Shown here: positions 44,039-53,900 of the stretch, one piece after another
How positions within the stretch are numbered: position 1 is the first letter of the stretch
Layout of the letters: every line of letters starts with the position of its first letter
DNA from: Zunongwangia endophytica
GTDB taxonomy: Bacteria; Bacteroidota; Bacteroidia; Flavobacteriales; Flavobacteriaceae
Direction: 5' to 3'
Length of the DNA: 64,000 bases
NCBI RefSeq assembly: GCF_030409505.1
Contig: NZ_JAUFPZ010000002.1
Location: forward strand, 2,115,501-2,179,500
Program-made: the position numbers and the translations under genes
Notes under the pieces: generated by a model
The model's database searches: none
What the model saw: the letters and a program-made list of their open reading frames with translations, nothing else
Told to the model about the DNA's origin: nothing

Positions 44039-45487
44039 TTATTGATTGGTTTCCACCAATGCATCCATCAAATCTGGATATAATGTTTCACCTGTATTGC
44101 GATTAAACATTGCAAATCCATTTTGTCCCATATCTCCATTATCCCAGTAGATTGGCACTAAACCATTGGTTTGTGCTGCCTGGGTTATATATTCAAAATA
44201 GTCTTCTCTATAGGCCTGATGTCCCGAAATTTTTGTACGAGCAATTGCTCCGTATTCTCCCAAAATTACTGCGACACCCTGATCGATAAAATTAGTCTTC
44301 ATTCGCTGAAATTGTTGATCTACGTGAGATTCGTTAGCCCAGGTTTCAACTTTATTTGGATCGGTTGCATTGCTTCCCCACTGCGTAATATTGCTATCTG
44401 CATTTAGCGCAAAATTATAAGGATCATAGTAATGCACTTCCATCATTAAGCGTTCTTCTACAACATCATCAGGAATTTCAGCAAAATTAATAGTATGATC
44501 TATATTGGTATTGAAACCTTGTACTACCAGATATCGGTAAGCATTTTTTCCACCTGTAGATCTAACAGCATCCACAAAAGTTTGATTAAAACTATTTTGA
44601 ACAGTGTAAAACTCTTCGGTAGGAGCATTATAGTTATTTTCTACCATAACTTCATTAGTACCGGCAAATAAAAGTTTTGGTCCATAATCCATAAAATGAT
44701 TACCAATTTGCGTCCACAAAATATCCAGACGCTCATTTACTTCATCTTGATCTGCATACGTTGGCTGCATCCATCCACCATCCCAGTGAATATTCATAAT
44801 AACATACATGTCGTTATCAAGAACGTAGTTTACCACTTCCTCTACTCTGTCCATCCAGCTATCCTGAATTACATAATTCGCTTCATCTGAAAATTTACTC
44901 CAGGCCACAGGAATACGAACGGCCTCAAATCCAGCTGCCTTTACAGAATCTATTAAACGCTTTGAAACCATAGGATTTCCCCATTCAGTTTCTCCTCCAA
45001 TAGCTTCTAAAGAATTTCCTAAGTTCCATCCAATATCTATTTGGCTGGCAAATTCAACAGCACTCATTTCACTCATGTCTGTACTATCTGGTTCTACTGC
45101 AAAAACAATTTCATCTGAAGGTTCTGGAACCATAGCCTGCTGAGAAATATTAACGTCAAAAGACTGGTCCCCTGAAGTTATAGTGACCATCGAAGAACGC
45201 GAAATGGTATCCTGATTTTGTGAAGCGCTTAAATTCACTTTTTTGCTTCCCTCTGCAGAACCTTCAGACCAGGAAAGCCACTCTCCTCCTCCTTCAATAG
45301 TCCAGGCTTCGCTACTATTGATATTTAGAACGTTATTCCCTCCATTGGATGCGAAATCGATTTCGCCAGGATACACAGAAAAATCCAATGACTTTGAAGC
45401 AACAACCTCATCATCGTCTGAGCAAGAGACCAAAAAAGGTATGGCTATTACAGCCAAAAAAACAAATGTTAGTTTTAGTAATTTCAT
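44039..45487 (-). CDS. GH5 endo-glucanase with BACON domain, likely endo-xyloglucanase
   Basis: 482 residues: a lipobox at Cys22 (FLVSC) followed by acidic residues (SDDDE) for surface export, a BACON domain (about 33-117: GGNNVLNINSSEAWTIEGGG, ending DVNISQQAM), and a GH5 subfamily 4-like barrel (about 140-480). Acid/base E279 lies in AGTNEV and nucleophile E411 in ILGEYG. Other marks are IGWNLGNSLEA, RIPVAWSKF and VMNIHWDGGW. This lipoprotein-BACON-GH5 build is that of BoGH5A, the surface xyloglucanase of Bacteroides ovatus. It would make the first cuts in the glucan backbone outside the cell. It is the last gene of the locus. Confidence 0.9.
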   Translation of the reverse strand: MKLLKLTFVFLAVIAIPFLVSCSDDDEVVASKSLDFSVYPGEIDFASNGGNNVLNINSSEAWTIEGGGEWLSWSEGSAEGSKKVNLSASQNQDTISRSSMVTITSGDQSFDVNISQQAMVPEPSDEIVFAVEPDSTDMSEMSAVEFASQIDIGWNLGNSLEAIGGETEWGNPMVSKRLIDSVKAAGFEAVRIPVAWSKFSDEANYVIQDSWMDRVEEVVNYVLDNDMYVIMNIHWDGGWMQPTYADQDEVNERLDILWTQIGNHFMDYGPKLLFAGTNEVMVENNYNAPTEEFYTVQNSFNQTFVDAVRSTGGKNAYRYLVVQGFNTNIDHTINFAEIPDDVVEERLMMEVHYYDPYNFALNADSNITQWGSNATDPNKVETWANESHVDQQFQRMKTNFIDQGVAVILGEYGAIARTKISGHQAYREDYFEYITQAAQTNGLVPIYWDNGDMGQNGFAMFNRNTGETLYPDLMDALVETNQ

Positions 45488-45511
45488 AATAACAGTTTTA
45501 GGTTAATATTT

Positions 45512-45541
45512 TAACCAGCAAATCCTAAGATTTGCTGGTTA
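45512..45541 (-). terminator. Intercistronic hairpin between the GH29 and GH5 genes
   Basis: Perfect 13-base stem TAACCAGCAAATC / GATTTGCTGGTTA with a 4-base loop, 5 bases after the GH29 stop. The T run is weak (TTAAAATATT), so it may attenuate or stabilise transcript ends rather than terminate fully. Confidence 0.65.
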
Positions 45542-45546
45542 TCAGT

Positions 45547-47073
45547 TTATTTAGTAGTAGTTTCTAATTTTAAAACCCATGCACTTTCGCTAAGCTTTTT
45601 TGAAGGTGTAGATAATTTTAGACCATCAGCTTGCAAATCAAATTGAACTTCTTCTTCATTACCTAAGAAGTTTGCATTTACGATAGAGAATTTCTCGTTA
45701 GCAGATGATTCTGAAAAAGATTTTAATAACACCTCTTTATTACTTCCCGGCCATCCTAAGAAAATAACATAAACAGCATCTCCTTTTCTAGTATATCGAA
45801 CATCTTGGGCGGTATAAGTGATTTTATCCAAAAACATTCCCGATTTTTCCTGTTTTGTAGGGCCTTCCCCGTAAACATTCCAGGTATCAGTATCGTAAAT
45901 AGCTTCTCCGTTAACCTCTAGCCACTTACCGATTTCCAACAAAATTTGTTGTTGATTTTCAGGAATTACACCATTAGCCATAGGTGAAACGTTCAACATT
46001 AAAGCACCGTTTTTACTTACAATATCAGCTAGCAAATCAATAATTTCGTCTGAAGTTTTTAATCCAAGATCATTGGTATAACTCCAGCTTCCCACAGATA
46101 CAGTTTCATCTGTTAACCAATATTCTTCGGTTTTCTGGTTCATTCTACCTTTTTCGAGATCTTCCAGACTTACCGATTTAGGTAACTCTCCTTCTTTATG
46201 AGTAATAACGACCTCTTTATTATTCTTTTCAGCATAATTAAAATAATCGGCTACAAATTGTACTTTGATCGAATCTGGAATTTTATCCAGTTTACTATCA
46301 AAATAGATCAAATCTGGACCATATTGATGAATTACCTCATGAAGTTCTGATAACCAATTTTTGTAAAATTGCTTTTTTGGAATATTCCCATACATGATGC
46401 TTATCAAAGAATCTTGTGATGAGGTTGGCATTTCTGGATCGTAAGGAAAATACGAAGTATCATCCTCCCATTTTGTAGAATCTTGCTGAAATAATTGTAG
46501 TGTTCTTGCTTTGTGGAAAGAAGTGATAAACTTCATCCCATTGCCATGAATAGCTTTCTCAAGCTCTCTAACCAAATCGCGATGCGGTCCCATATCTGCT
46601 GCATTCCAAGGATTGGTTTCACTGTCCCAGTTGCTCCAGCCATCGTGATGTTCTGCTACGATTCCGGCAAATCTTGCTCCAGCCTTTTTGAATAATTTCG
46701 CCCATTCTTCAGCATTAAACTTTTCAGCTTTAAACATGGGTACAAAATCGTGATAACCAAATTCTGATGGTTCGCCGTATGTAGCTACATGATGTTTATA
46801 TTCATCACTGCCTTTAATATGCATATTTCTGGGATACCAGTCGTTCGCATAAGCAGGTACAGAAAGAACTCCCCAATGGGCGTAAATACCGAACTTGGCT
46901 TTCTTAAACCAATCTGCGGCTTCATTGTATTTCGCTAGAGAATCCCAATCTGCTGCATATTCTTTTGATGCGGCTGTATCCTTTTCTGCTGAACTCGTTT
47001 TCTTGTCATTTTTACAAGACGCAAAAATAATTAAGCATGAAAATAACCAATATTGGAGAAATTTTGATTTCAT
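45547..47073 (-). CDS. GH29 alpha-L-fucosidase lipoprotein
   Basis: 508 residues with a lipobox at Cys20 (IFASC). The GH29 barrel shows the family start WFKKAKFGIYAHWGVLSVPA (about 55-74), then WYPRNM, FKAEKFNAEEWAKLFKKAGA, AGIVAEHHDGWSNWDS and the nucleophile D259 in LIYFDSKLD. A late SKNGALMLNVSPMANGVIP also fits. It would remove terminal L-fucose from side chains. In this locus that means fucosylated galactosyl-xylosyl branches of plant xyloglucan. The start lies two bases after the GH3 stop, so the two are coupled. Confidence 0.93.
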   Translation of the reverse strand: MKSKFLQYWLFSCLIIFASCKNDKKTSSAEKDTAASKEYAADWDSLAKYNEAADWFKKAKFGIYAHWGVLSVPAYANDWYPRNMHIKGSDEYKHHVATYGEPSEFGYHDFVPMFKAEKFNAEEWAKLFKKAGARFAGIVAEHHDGWSNWDSETNPWNAADMGPHRDLVRELEKAIHGNGMKFITSFHKARTLQLFQQDSTKWEDDTSYFPYDPEMPTSSQDSLISIMYGNIPKKQFYKNWLSELHEVIHQYGPDLIYFDSKLDKIPDSIKVQFVADYFNYAEKNNKEVVITHKEGELPKSVSLEDLEKGRMNQKTEEYWLTDETVSVGSWSYTNDLGLKTSDEIIDLLADIVSKNGALMLNVSPMANGVIPENQQQILLEIGKWLEVNGEAIYDTDTWNVYGEGPTKQEKSGMFLDKITYTAQDVRYTRKGDAVYVIFLGWPGSNKEVLLKSFSESSANEKFSIVNANFLGNEEEVQFDLQADGLKLSTPSKKLSESAWVLKLETTTK

Positions 47074-47075
47074 AA

Positions 47076-49325
47076 TTACTGAATTGTGATCTCTAGTTCC
47101 CCTAAAATATTTCTGGAACTATTTCCTAATTTCAATTTATATGTACCCGGTTCTACTACCCAATCTTTTGATGAAACGTCGTAATAAGCAAGCTCTTTTA
47201 CCGGAAGTTGAAGATTTACTGAAGTATTTGCTCCTGCTGAAACCTCAACTTTTTTGAAGGCTTTTAGTTCTTTATCAGCTCTCTCAACACTACTTTGTTT
47301 TTTAGATACATATACCTGAACCACTTCTTTTCCAGCTAACTTTCCTGTATTTTCAACATTTAGATGTATTGAAATTGTATCGTTTTCAGTATACATTTTC
47401 TCGCTAGTTTCAATTTCAGAAAAATTGAAATCTGTATATGAAAGTCCGTATCCAAAAGGATAAAGCGGAGCTATATTTTTAGTATCAAACCAACGGTATC
47501 CCACTAATATTCCTTCGTCATAACTTACTGTTTCATCACCAGGAAAACTGTTAGTAGCATGGGCTGGAGAATCTTCCAGCTTTTTAGGCATTGTCCACGG
47601 TAATTTACCTGAAGGATTTACATCTCCTAATAAAACATCTGCTAACGCATTTCCTCCTTCTGAACCATTGAACCAACTCCAAACTAAAGCTGAAGATTTT
47701 TGACTAATCTCGTCTATATCGTATGGTGCTCCAGCAATCATCACAACGATGGTATTTGGATTTGCTTCTAATACTTTTTCTATCAATTCTTTTTGACCAA
47801 ATGGTAAATCTAGACTTGCACGGTCTGAAGCTTCTGTTTCGTAATCTCTATTAGAACCGGCAAATATGATTGCAGCATCTGCATTTTTAGCAGCATTCAC
47901 CGCTTCTTCTACCAATTTGGGATCAAGTTCGTCGATAGTTACAGGACCACTAAGCGTAACATCTCCTAATTTTGCTTTTTCAGTTTTAGAATAACGCTCT
48001 TCGTATCCCTGGGCAAATTGAATATTCACCGATTTTGGTAAACGATTTTTCAATCCTTCCAGTGGAGTAACTTCACGTTTCGTTTTTACACCAGCACCAA
48101 ATCCTCCCAGTGCATTTTTCTTCTTTGCATTATCACCAATCACAGCCAAAGTTTTAATTCCGCTAGCTTTTAATGGCAATAAGTCATTTTCATTTTTCAA
48201 CAAAACAACCGATTCTGCTGCAATATTATAGGCATCTTTAAAATGCGCTTCTGTGCTTATACTTCCCTTTTTGCGATCATCAGATCCCATACTTTTTACA
48301 GAATACATTACACGAAGCACACGTTTTACGTGCTTATTAATTTCTTCTTCAGAAATCTCTCCGGCCTTCGCAGCGTCAATAAGCGGCTGAGCTAGAAAAT
48401 ATTTATCGAAATCTTTAGGCGTTCCCATTTCAATATCAAGTCCGCTTTCTAAAGAATTTACAGTAGTATGTACTGCAGCCCAATCTGAGATCACTACACC
48501 TTCAAATCCCCACTCATCCCTAAGAACCTGATTCAGCATATAATCATTCTCACAAAGATATTCGCCTCTAAATTTATTGTAAGCACCCATCATAGAATAA
48601 GCATGCGCTTCTTTCACAGTAGCTTCAAAAGCTGGTAAATAGATTTCACGCAAAGGTCTTTCAGCGATTTTCACATTAACATAATCGCGATGTGTTTCCT
48701 GATTATTCGCGGCAAAGTGCTTTACACATGCAGCTACATCATTATCTTGAATACCTACAACAAAAGGAACAGCGAGTTTTTTATTCAGAAATGGATCTTC
48801 TGTAAAATATTCGTAAGTACGACCACCTAGCGGTGTACGGATAATATTGATGGCCGGCGATAGAAGCACATCTTTACCACGAGCTCTTGTTTCCTCGCCT
48901 ACGCTATTCCCAAAGGTATAAGCAAGCTCTGGATTCCATGTTGCCGATAAACCGGCACCAGCAGGATAGTAGGTCGCATAATCATCATCAAGACCTAATG
49001 GTGTCCAGGATTCTTTTTCCAATTCTTCTCGCACTCCTAAGGGACCGTCTGCCATCTTTAGCTCTGGAATATCCAAACGCTCTACTGCTGCGGTAGCAAA
49101 CATGCTATTACCATGTAAAAGTCCGGTTTTTTCTTCCAATGTCATTTCAGCAATAAGCTCATCTATTTTGGAATCAAAATCTTTAGTAACCGGTTTTCCT
49201 AAATATCTTTTTTCTGTACTCTCATTTTGGTCATTTTTAACAAGCTTTTTATCGCCTTTACAGGCCATAAAATTCAGAAAAAGACTCAAACTAAAGACAG
49301 TTATTATTTTAGATTTAATTTTCAT
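47076..49325 (-). CDS. GH3 beta-glucosidase lipoprotein
   Basis: 749 residues, lipobox at Cys22 (NFMAC). The two-domain GH3 core includes MTLEEKTGLLHG, MADGPLGVR, the sugar-binding VKHFAANNQETHR and the nucleophile D281 in GVVISDWAAVH. The second domain carries FAGSNRDYETEASDRASLDL, followed by a fibronectin-III-like tail (YPFGYGLSYTDFNF, then VYVSKKQSSVERADKELKAF). There is no PA14 insert, unlike the dead copy in the pectin locus. It would release glucose from cello-oligosaccharide cores after side chains are removed, in the periplasm. Confidence 0.94.
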   Translation of the reverse strand: MKIKSKIITVFSLSLFLNFMACKGDKKLVKNDQNESTEKRYLGKPVTKDFDSKIDELIAEMTLEEKTGLLHGNSMFATAAVERLDIPELKMADGPLGVREELEKESWTPLGLDDDYATYYPAGAGLSATWNPELAYTFGNSVGEETRARGKDVLLSPAINIIRTPLGGRTYEYFTEDPFLNKKLAVPFVVGIQDNDVAACVKHFAANNQETHRDYVNVKIAERPLREIYLPAFEATVKEAHAYSMMGAYNKFRGEYLCENDYMLNQVLRDEWGFEGVVISDWAAVHTTVNSLESGLDIEMGTPKDFDKYFLAQPLIDAAKAGEISEEEINKHVKRVLRVMYSVKSMGSDDRKKGSISTEAHFKDAYNIAAESVVLLKNENDLLPLKASGIKTLAVIGDNAKKKNALGGFGAGVKTKREVTPLEGLKNRLPKSVNIQFAQGYEERYSKTEKAKLGDVTLSGPVTIDELDPKLVEEAVNAAKNADAAIIFAGSNRDYETEASDRASLDLPFGQKELIEKVLEANPNTIVVMIAGAPYDIDEISQKSSALVWSWFNGSEGGNALADVLLGDVNPSGKLPWTMPKKLEDSPAHATNSFPGDETVSYDEGILVGYRWFDTKNIAPLYPFGYGLSYTDFNFSEIETSEKMYTENDTISIHLNVENTGKLAGKEVVQVYVSKKQSSVERADKELKAFKKVEVSAGANTSVNLQLPVKELAYYDVSSKDWVVEPGTYKLKLGNSSRNILGELEITIQ

Positions 49326-49382
49326 ATAAAATCAGTTTATAAACGCTATAAAAGCTTTTATTTTTTAATTGGTATGGTTCTA

Positions 49383-51389
49383 TTATTGTTTCTTAAATCT
49401 GATTGCCGCTCCACCACTCTCGCCAAGCTTCAATGTTAGGCTATCACCAGCGTTTACTTTTTTCTTATTAATAGCGACTGCTGTTGGATTGTTTTCCTGC
49501 CCGGTGCCAGGTGCATCAGCATAAATTTGTGCTTCGTAAGTTGCTCCTTCATCTAGAAAATCAAGAGTTATTTCTAAATTTCGGGATTCTTCGTTGGTAA
49601 TGCTACCTAAATACCAATCCTCGCTAGCTATATCTTTTCTTACGGTAGTGATGTATTTTCCAATTTCGCCATTTAGAACTTTAGTATCCTCCCAATCGGT
49701 AGGGACATCGGTAAGAAATTGAAAAGCCGGTTTATCTACATAATTTTCAGGAAGATCGGCCAACATTTGCAAAGGAGAATATAGAACCACCATTAATGCT
49801 AACTGCTTAGCTGTAGTACTATGCACTCTTCTTCCCGGGTAACCTTGTTTTACTTCTACATCGAAAACTGCAGGAGTAAAATCCATAGGTCCCGCAAGTA
49901 AGCGTGTAAAAGGTAGTATTGCAGTATGTGATGGCGGATTCCCATCACTCCACGCGTTGTACTCCTGTCCTCGGGCACCTTCACGCGCCATCATATTAGG
50001 ATATGTTCGACGCTCTCCGGTATCTTTTATAGGTTCGTGGAAATAAACTTCCAGCCCATATTCTGCAGCCTTTTTCACCACATATCTAAAATAATTAACG
50101 CCGTACTGGCCATGATGCCATTCTTTCATATTCAGCTTAGAACCTACATGACCAATTTTTACGGTGTGAATTCCTCGTTCTTTATATAAAGCAAAAGCGG
50201 AATCTATCTGACTCAAATAATTCTCAAGATTAGATCCTGTTTCGTGATAACCAACAATCTCTACTCCATTTTCAGCAGCATAATCAGTAACCTCTTTAAG
50301 ATCAAAATCATCAGCGTCTTTAGTAAAACTAAACTGATGCATTGCATTTTCGTACCAGGAAGGCGTCCAACCTTTATTCCATCCTTCAATTAAAAGATGA
50401 TCTATTCCTAACTTATTAGAATAGTCTACATACTGTCTTGCATTTTTTGTAGTAGCACCTTGCTTTTCTCCTTCCCAAAAAGAAAATTTACCAATATGCA
50501 TACCCCACCATATTCCTAAATATTTAAATGTCTTTATCCAACTAGTATCTGCTATTGCATTGGGTTCATTCAAGTTTAAAATCAAATAACTTGTAATTAA
50601 ATCTGTAGGTTTAGAGGCTATTTGCAAGGTTCTCCATGGTGTTGTAAAAGATTTGGTAGTCCTTACTTTTACTCCATCTGCCCAAGGGACTAAATCTGTT
50701 TTAAGTGTCGTACCATTGGTATGCGCCAAAGTAGTACTGGCAAAATCTATAAGATTAGCTTCATGAAAACTGATAGCTAATCCACTCTCACTCTCAATGG
50801 TTAGCGGAGTATGGACGGTATCTAGGGTACTCACTTTAGAATCTGTAAATAGATTCTCATAGCGTTGCTCGTCGTAAGCAGGGATCCACCACGCCTTGCC
50901 ATCATCTGCAAGATTAAAAGTGGTAAGCTCGTCCATTATAAAAATACTGTCTTTGATACCTTGCTCTGGGAAAACATATCTAAATGCAATACCATCATCA
51001 AAAGCACGAAATTCAATATCTAATTTTCGCTGTTTTTCAGCGTTTTCTTTTAGATGAACAGTAAGCTGATTATAGTGATTTCTAATCTCATGCTTTTCTC
51101 CCCATACCTGTTGCCAGGTTTCATCCTCTGAAGATTCTTCAACATCAATAATCTCTAGGTTATGCTGAAGACTATCGCCATCTTTAAAGACGAAACCCAT
51201 TTCTGAAGGTAAAATAACTTTCGTTTCACCATGATTTACAGCATATTTCGGGGAATTTCCGTCTAAATTGAAGGTTATACTATTTTCGCCTTTTGGAGAA
51301 TCTAAAGTATAAGACTGTTTTTTTTCTTGCGACGTGCAGCAGAGAAATAGCAAGTTTGCCGCAATAATAAGGGGTATTTTATTGTACAT
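49383..51389 (-). CDS. GH97 glycosidase (inverting-type alpha-glucosidase/galactosidase family)
   Basis: 668 residues with a lipobox (LLFLCC). The GH97 pattern covers an N-terminal beta-sandwich (LDSPKGENSITFNLDG), AWWIPAYDE, LGIWWGMHIG, IDHLLIEGWNKGW and a catalytic barrel. Candidate catalytic residues E383 (YHETGSN), E452 (FHEP) and E470/E476 (AREGARGQEYNAW) resemble the inverting group typified by SusB rather than the retaining galactosidases. The exact sugar is unsure. GH97 is not part of the classical gut xyloglucan locus, so it may extend the substrate range. Confidence 0.88.
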   Translation of the reverse strand: MYNKIPLIIAANLLFLCCTSQEKKQSYTLDSPKGENSITFNLDGNSPKYAVNHGETKVILPSEMGFVFKDGDSLQHNLEIIDVEESSEDETWQQVWGEKHEIRNHYNQLTVHLKENAEKQRKLDIEFRAFDDGIAFRYVFPEQGIKDSIFIMDELTTFNLADDGKAWWIPAYDEQRYENLFTDSKVSTLDTVHTPLTIESESGLAISFHEANLIDFASTTLAHTNGTTLKTDLVPWADGVKVRTTKSFTTPWRTLQIASKPTDLITSYLILNLNEPNAIADTSWIKTFKYLGIWWGMHIGKFSFWEGEKQGATTKNARQYVDYSNKLGIDHLLIEGWNKGWTPSWYENAMHQFSFTKDADDFDLKEVTDYAAENGVEIVGYHETGSNLENYLSQIDSAFALYKERGIHTVKIGHVGSKLNMKEWHHGQYGVNYFRYVVKKAAEYGLEVYFHEPIKDTGERRTYPNMMAREGARGQEYNAWSDGNPPSHTAILPFTRLLAGPMDFTPAVFDVEVKQGYPGRRVHSTTAKQLALMVVLYSPLQMLADLPENYVDKPAFQFLTDVPTDWEDTKVLNGEIGKYITTVRKDIASEDWYLGSITNEESRNLEITLDFLDEGATYEAQIYADAPGTGQENNPTAVAINKKKVNAGDSLTLKLGESGGAAIRFKKQ

Positions 51390-51476
51390 TGTAAATGGAT
51401 TTTTATCTTAATTTTTTACTACGGAATTCATCTAATATCAGTTGAAGACTGTAAGTAAGATTTCAGGTTTTCGGGG

Positions 51477-53900
51477 TTATTTTATTATTGTTTCTGTTTT
51501 GAAATTGATTTTGTCTGATAAAGGATTTTGCTTCAGCTGATATAAATTCCCATCTTTTTCAACTGAAATATTTTCTAATTTTTTTCCGTCAGGTAAATAA
51601 ATTTTTCCGGTGGCTGAATTGGTTGTCTTATCAGCAAACACCTGAAGATCCAAATTAGTCCAGTCCATATCTTTAGTAGATTGTGCTAGTTTGATATGCG
51701 GTAAAATGGTTCCGTTTTTAACCAAAGCTATTATCGCGATATCGCCAGCCTCGATCGTATGCCATCCACCTTGATAAACTTTATGCGTTTGATAATCTAT
51801 CCAGGTGCCTTTTGGTAAATACACATCTCTGGAAGTTTCTTCTTCGAATAAAGGAGCTACCAGCATGCTTTCGCCAAATAAATATTCATTATCAATAAGC
51901 CAGGATCCGGCATCATCGGGATATTCTACAAATAATGCTCTCATCATTGGAAGTCCTTTCTCTGAACTTGCTTTAGCCTGTGCGTAGATATAAGGCATAA
52001 GTTTATACCTCATATTATCTGCATTTCTAAAATCTTTCAAGAAACTTTTGCTGTATTCCCAAGGTTCTGTTGGTGGCTCCCCGTGACTTCTTACATGTGA
52101 CGATAACATTCCAAATGGCGTCCATCTTCTGTAAATATTTTCAGGAGATTTGGTTACAAAACCACCAACATCGTGGCTCCAAAAGCTAAAACCACTAAGT
52201 CCTAAGGACAAACCACCTCTTAAGGTTGCAGACATTGCCGAATTTGTAGTGGCAGCATCACCACCCCAATGTAAAGGATAACGTTGGCTCCCCGCCCAGG
52301 TACTTCTTGCCCATATTAGCGTATAGCCATTAATTTTTTTAGTAATTTCTGCAACTGCTTTATTGTAGCGTAATGGGAATAGATTGTGTTCGTAAAAACC
52401 TGTTCTTCCCGAATGATAGATACCGCTAAAAGGTGCTGCTTCTCCAAAATCTACTTTAAAGACACTTACTCCAAGATCCAGCAGATGTTTCAGTTTTCCC
52501 TGATACCATTCTACGGTTTCGGGATTCGAAAAATCCAGTATAGCATCTTCGTAAGGGATATTTCCTTTTCGATCTTTAACCGCATAGTTATTATCTACGA
52601 TTTCATTAAAAAGAGTGTTTTTAGGTGTAAAGTATGGTAATTGCCATAGACTTACATGAAATCCATCCTCCTTCATATCTGCCATCATGGCTTCAGGATC
52701 ATCAAAACGTTCCTTAGCAAATTCGTAATTATTTCTCCAATCAACATCAAACCAGCCCGTATCGAAGTGGATTACATCACTTGGGATTTCATAGTCTCTA
52801 AGGTTTTTAGCTACTTCACGGCCTTCTTTTTCAGAAAAATAAGTTATTCTACTCATCCAAAAACCAAAAGACCAAAGTGGTGGCATTGCGGCTTTACCTG
52901 TTAGATCTGTATATTCATCCAAAATATCTTTAGGGTCTCCCAGGAAGAAAAACAAATCTGCAACATCATCGCCAAGCATCATCTTATTTGCTGCATTAAA
53001 ATATTTCCCAAAGTCTACCGTAATTGGAGTCGAAGTATGCATAAATACCCCATAGCCTCGACTACTCATATAAAAAGGAATAGGTTTATACATGGTTTCG
53101 TTTTGTACCCCATTAGCATCATCGGTATATAAAACTACTTTTTGACCGCGCTTGTTGAATTGGGTGAAAGATTCTCCACATCCAAAAATTTTCTCATCTG
53201 GTTGAAGACTAAAAACCGGACTAAAACTTCTGGAATAATCACTATTTCTCCTTACAAAAGAAAAAGGAAGTACCGGTGTATACGTATTTTGAACATCTGA
53301 ATTATGCAACGTACTGGTTAATAGCTTCCCGTTTTCATCATAGATATTTACGTGCCATGGTTTAGCTATGATTTCTACTTTACCGTGCTCACTTTTAAAT
53401 TGATGTCCTTCGTCTATTTTTGAATAATCCCATAATTCAGGGTGATTTGGAGCAGTACCATCAACCAACATAAGAGAAGTTTCTGGTTGATTGAATTGCG
53501 GACCGGAAGTCATTTTTAAGCGAACTGTACGATCTGAAACAAACTGAATTTCAAAAGGAAGTTCAGGCGCTTCTGCGTATTCTGTAGCAGGAAATTCATT
53601 AGCAGCAACGGTATCTGGCTTCATCAACATATTATTGAATGCCTGTCGCGTTTGATACTCGTAACGCTTATATTTTAAAGTTCCTTTTCCTGTTTTAGGA
53701 TTAAAATCCATCAACTCATCAGCGAAATAAAAAGTATTCTGATAGTTTTCAAAATCCTTACTTACATCTACGGGTTCGTTCAAAACATCTGCATTCTGAA
53801 CTTGTGAAAATCCCAAAGAACTAATTCCTAATGCTACCGATAGCATTATCTTTAAAGGACTAGGGTAATTTTTAAACGTTTTAAAGATCATTGAGTACAC
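51477..53900 (-). CDS. GH31 alpha-xylosidase
   Basis: 807 residues with an N-terminal signal peptide (about 1-33, LGFSQ). After an N-terminal beta-sandwich (about 40-335) comes the barrel, with nucleophile D484 in VFKVDFGEA and acid/base D548 in LHWGGDAATT. The adjoining MSATLRGGLSLGLSGFSFWSHD and IWARSTWAGSQRYP are the pattern of YicI-type alpha-xylosidases, not of starch alpha-glucosidases. It would remove xylose from the non-reducing end of xyloglucan oligosaccharides. It overlaps the GH2 gene by one base, so the two are translated together. Confidence 0.93.
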   Translation of the reverse strand: MYSMIFKTFKNYPSPLKIMLSVALGISSLGFSQVQNADVLNEPVDVSKDFENYQNTFYFADELMDFNPKTGKGTLKYKRYEYQTRQAFNNMLMKPDTVAANEFPATEYAEAPELPFEIQFVSDRTVRLKMTSGPQFNQPETSLMLVDGTAPNHPELWDYSKIDEGHQFKSEHGKVEIIAKPWHVNIYDENGKLLTSTLHNSDVQNTYTPVLPFSFVRRNSDYSRSFSPVFSLQPDEKIFGCGESFTQFNKRGQKVVLYTDDANGVQNETMYKPIPFYMSSRGYGVFMHTSTPITVDFGKYFNAANKMMLGDDVADLFFFLGDPKDILDEYTDLTGKAAMPPLWSFGFWMSRITYFSEKEGREVAKNLRDYEIPSDVIHFDTGWFDVDWRNNYEFAKERFDDPEAMMADMKEDGFHVSLWQLPYFTPKNTLFNEIVDNNYAVKDRKGNIPYEDAILDFSNPETVEWYQGKLKHLLDLGVSVFKVDFGEAAPFSGIYHSGRTGFYEHNLFPLRYNKAVAEITKKINGYTLIWARSTWAGSQRYPLHWGGDAATTNSAMSATLRGGLSLGLSGFSFWSHDVGGFVTKSPENIYRRWTPFGMLSSHVRSHGEPPTEPWEYSKSFLKDFRNADNMRYKLMPYIYAQAKASSEKGLPMMRALFVEYPDDAGSWLIDNEYLFGESMLVAPLFEEETSRDVYLPKGTWIDYQTHKVYQGGWHTIEAGDIAIIALVKNGTILPHIKLAQSTKDMDWTNLDLQVFADKTTNSATGKIYLPDGKKLENISVEKDGNLYQLKQNPLSDKINFKTETIIK

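Noticed and set aside
49383..51389. Starch utilisation locus suggested by GH97 and GH31
   Set aside because: The GH31 has YicI-type alpha-xylosidase motifs, and GH5-BACON, GH2 and GH29 neighbours fit xyloglucan; no GH13 enzyme is present.
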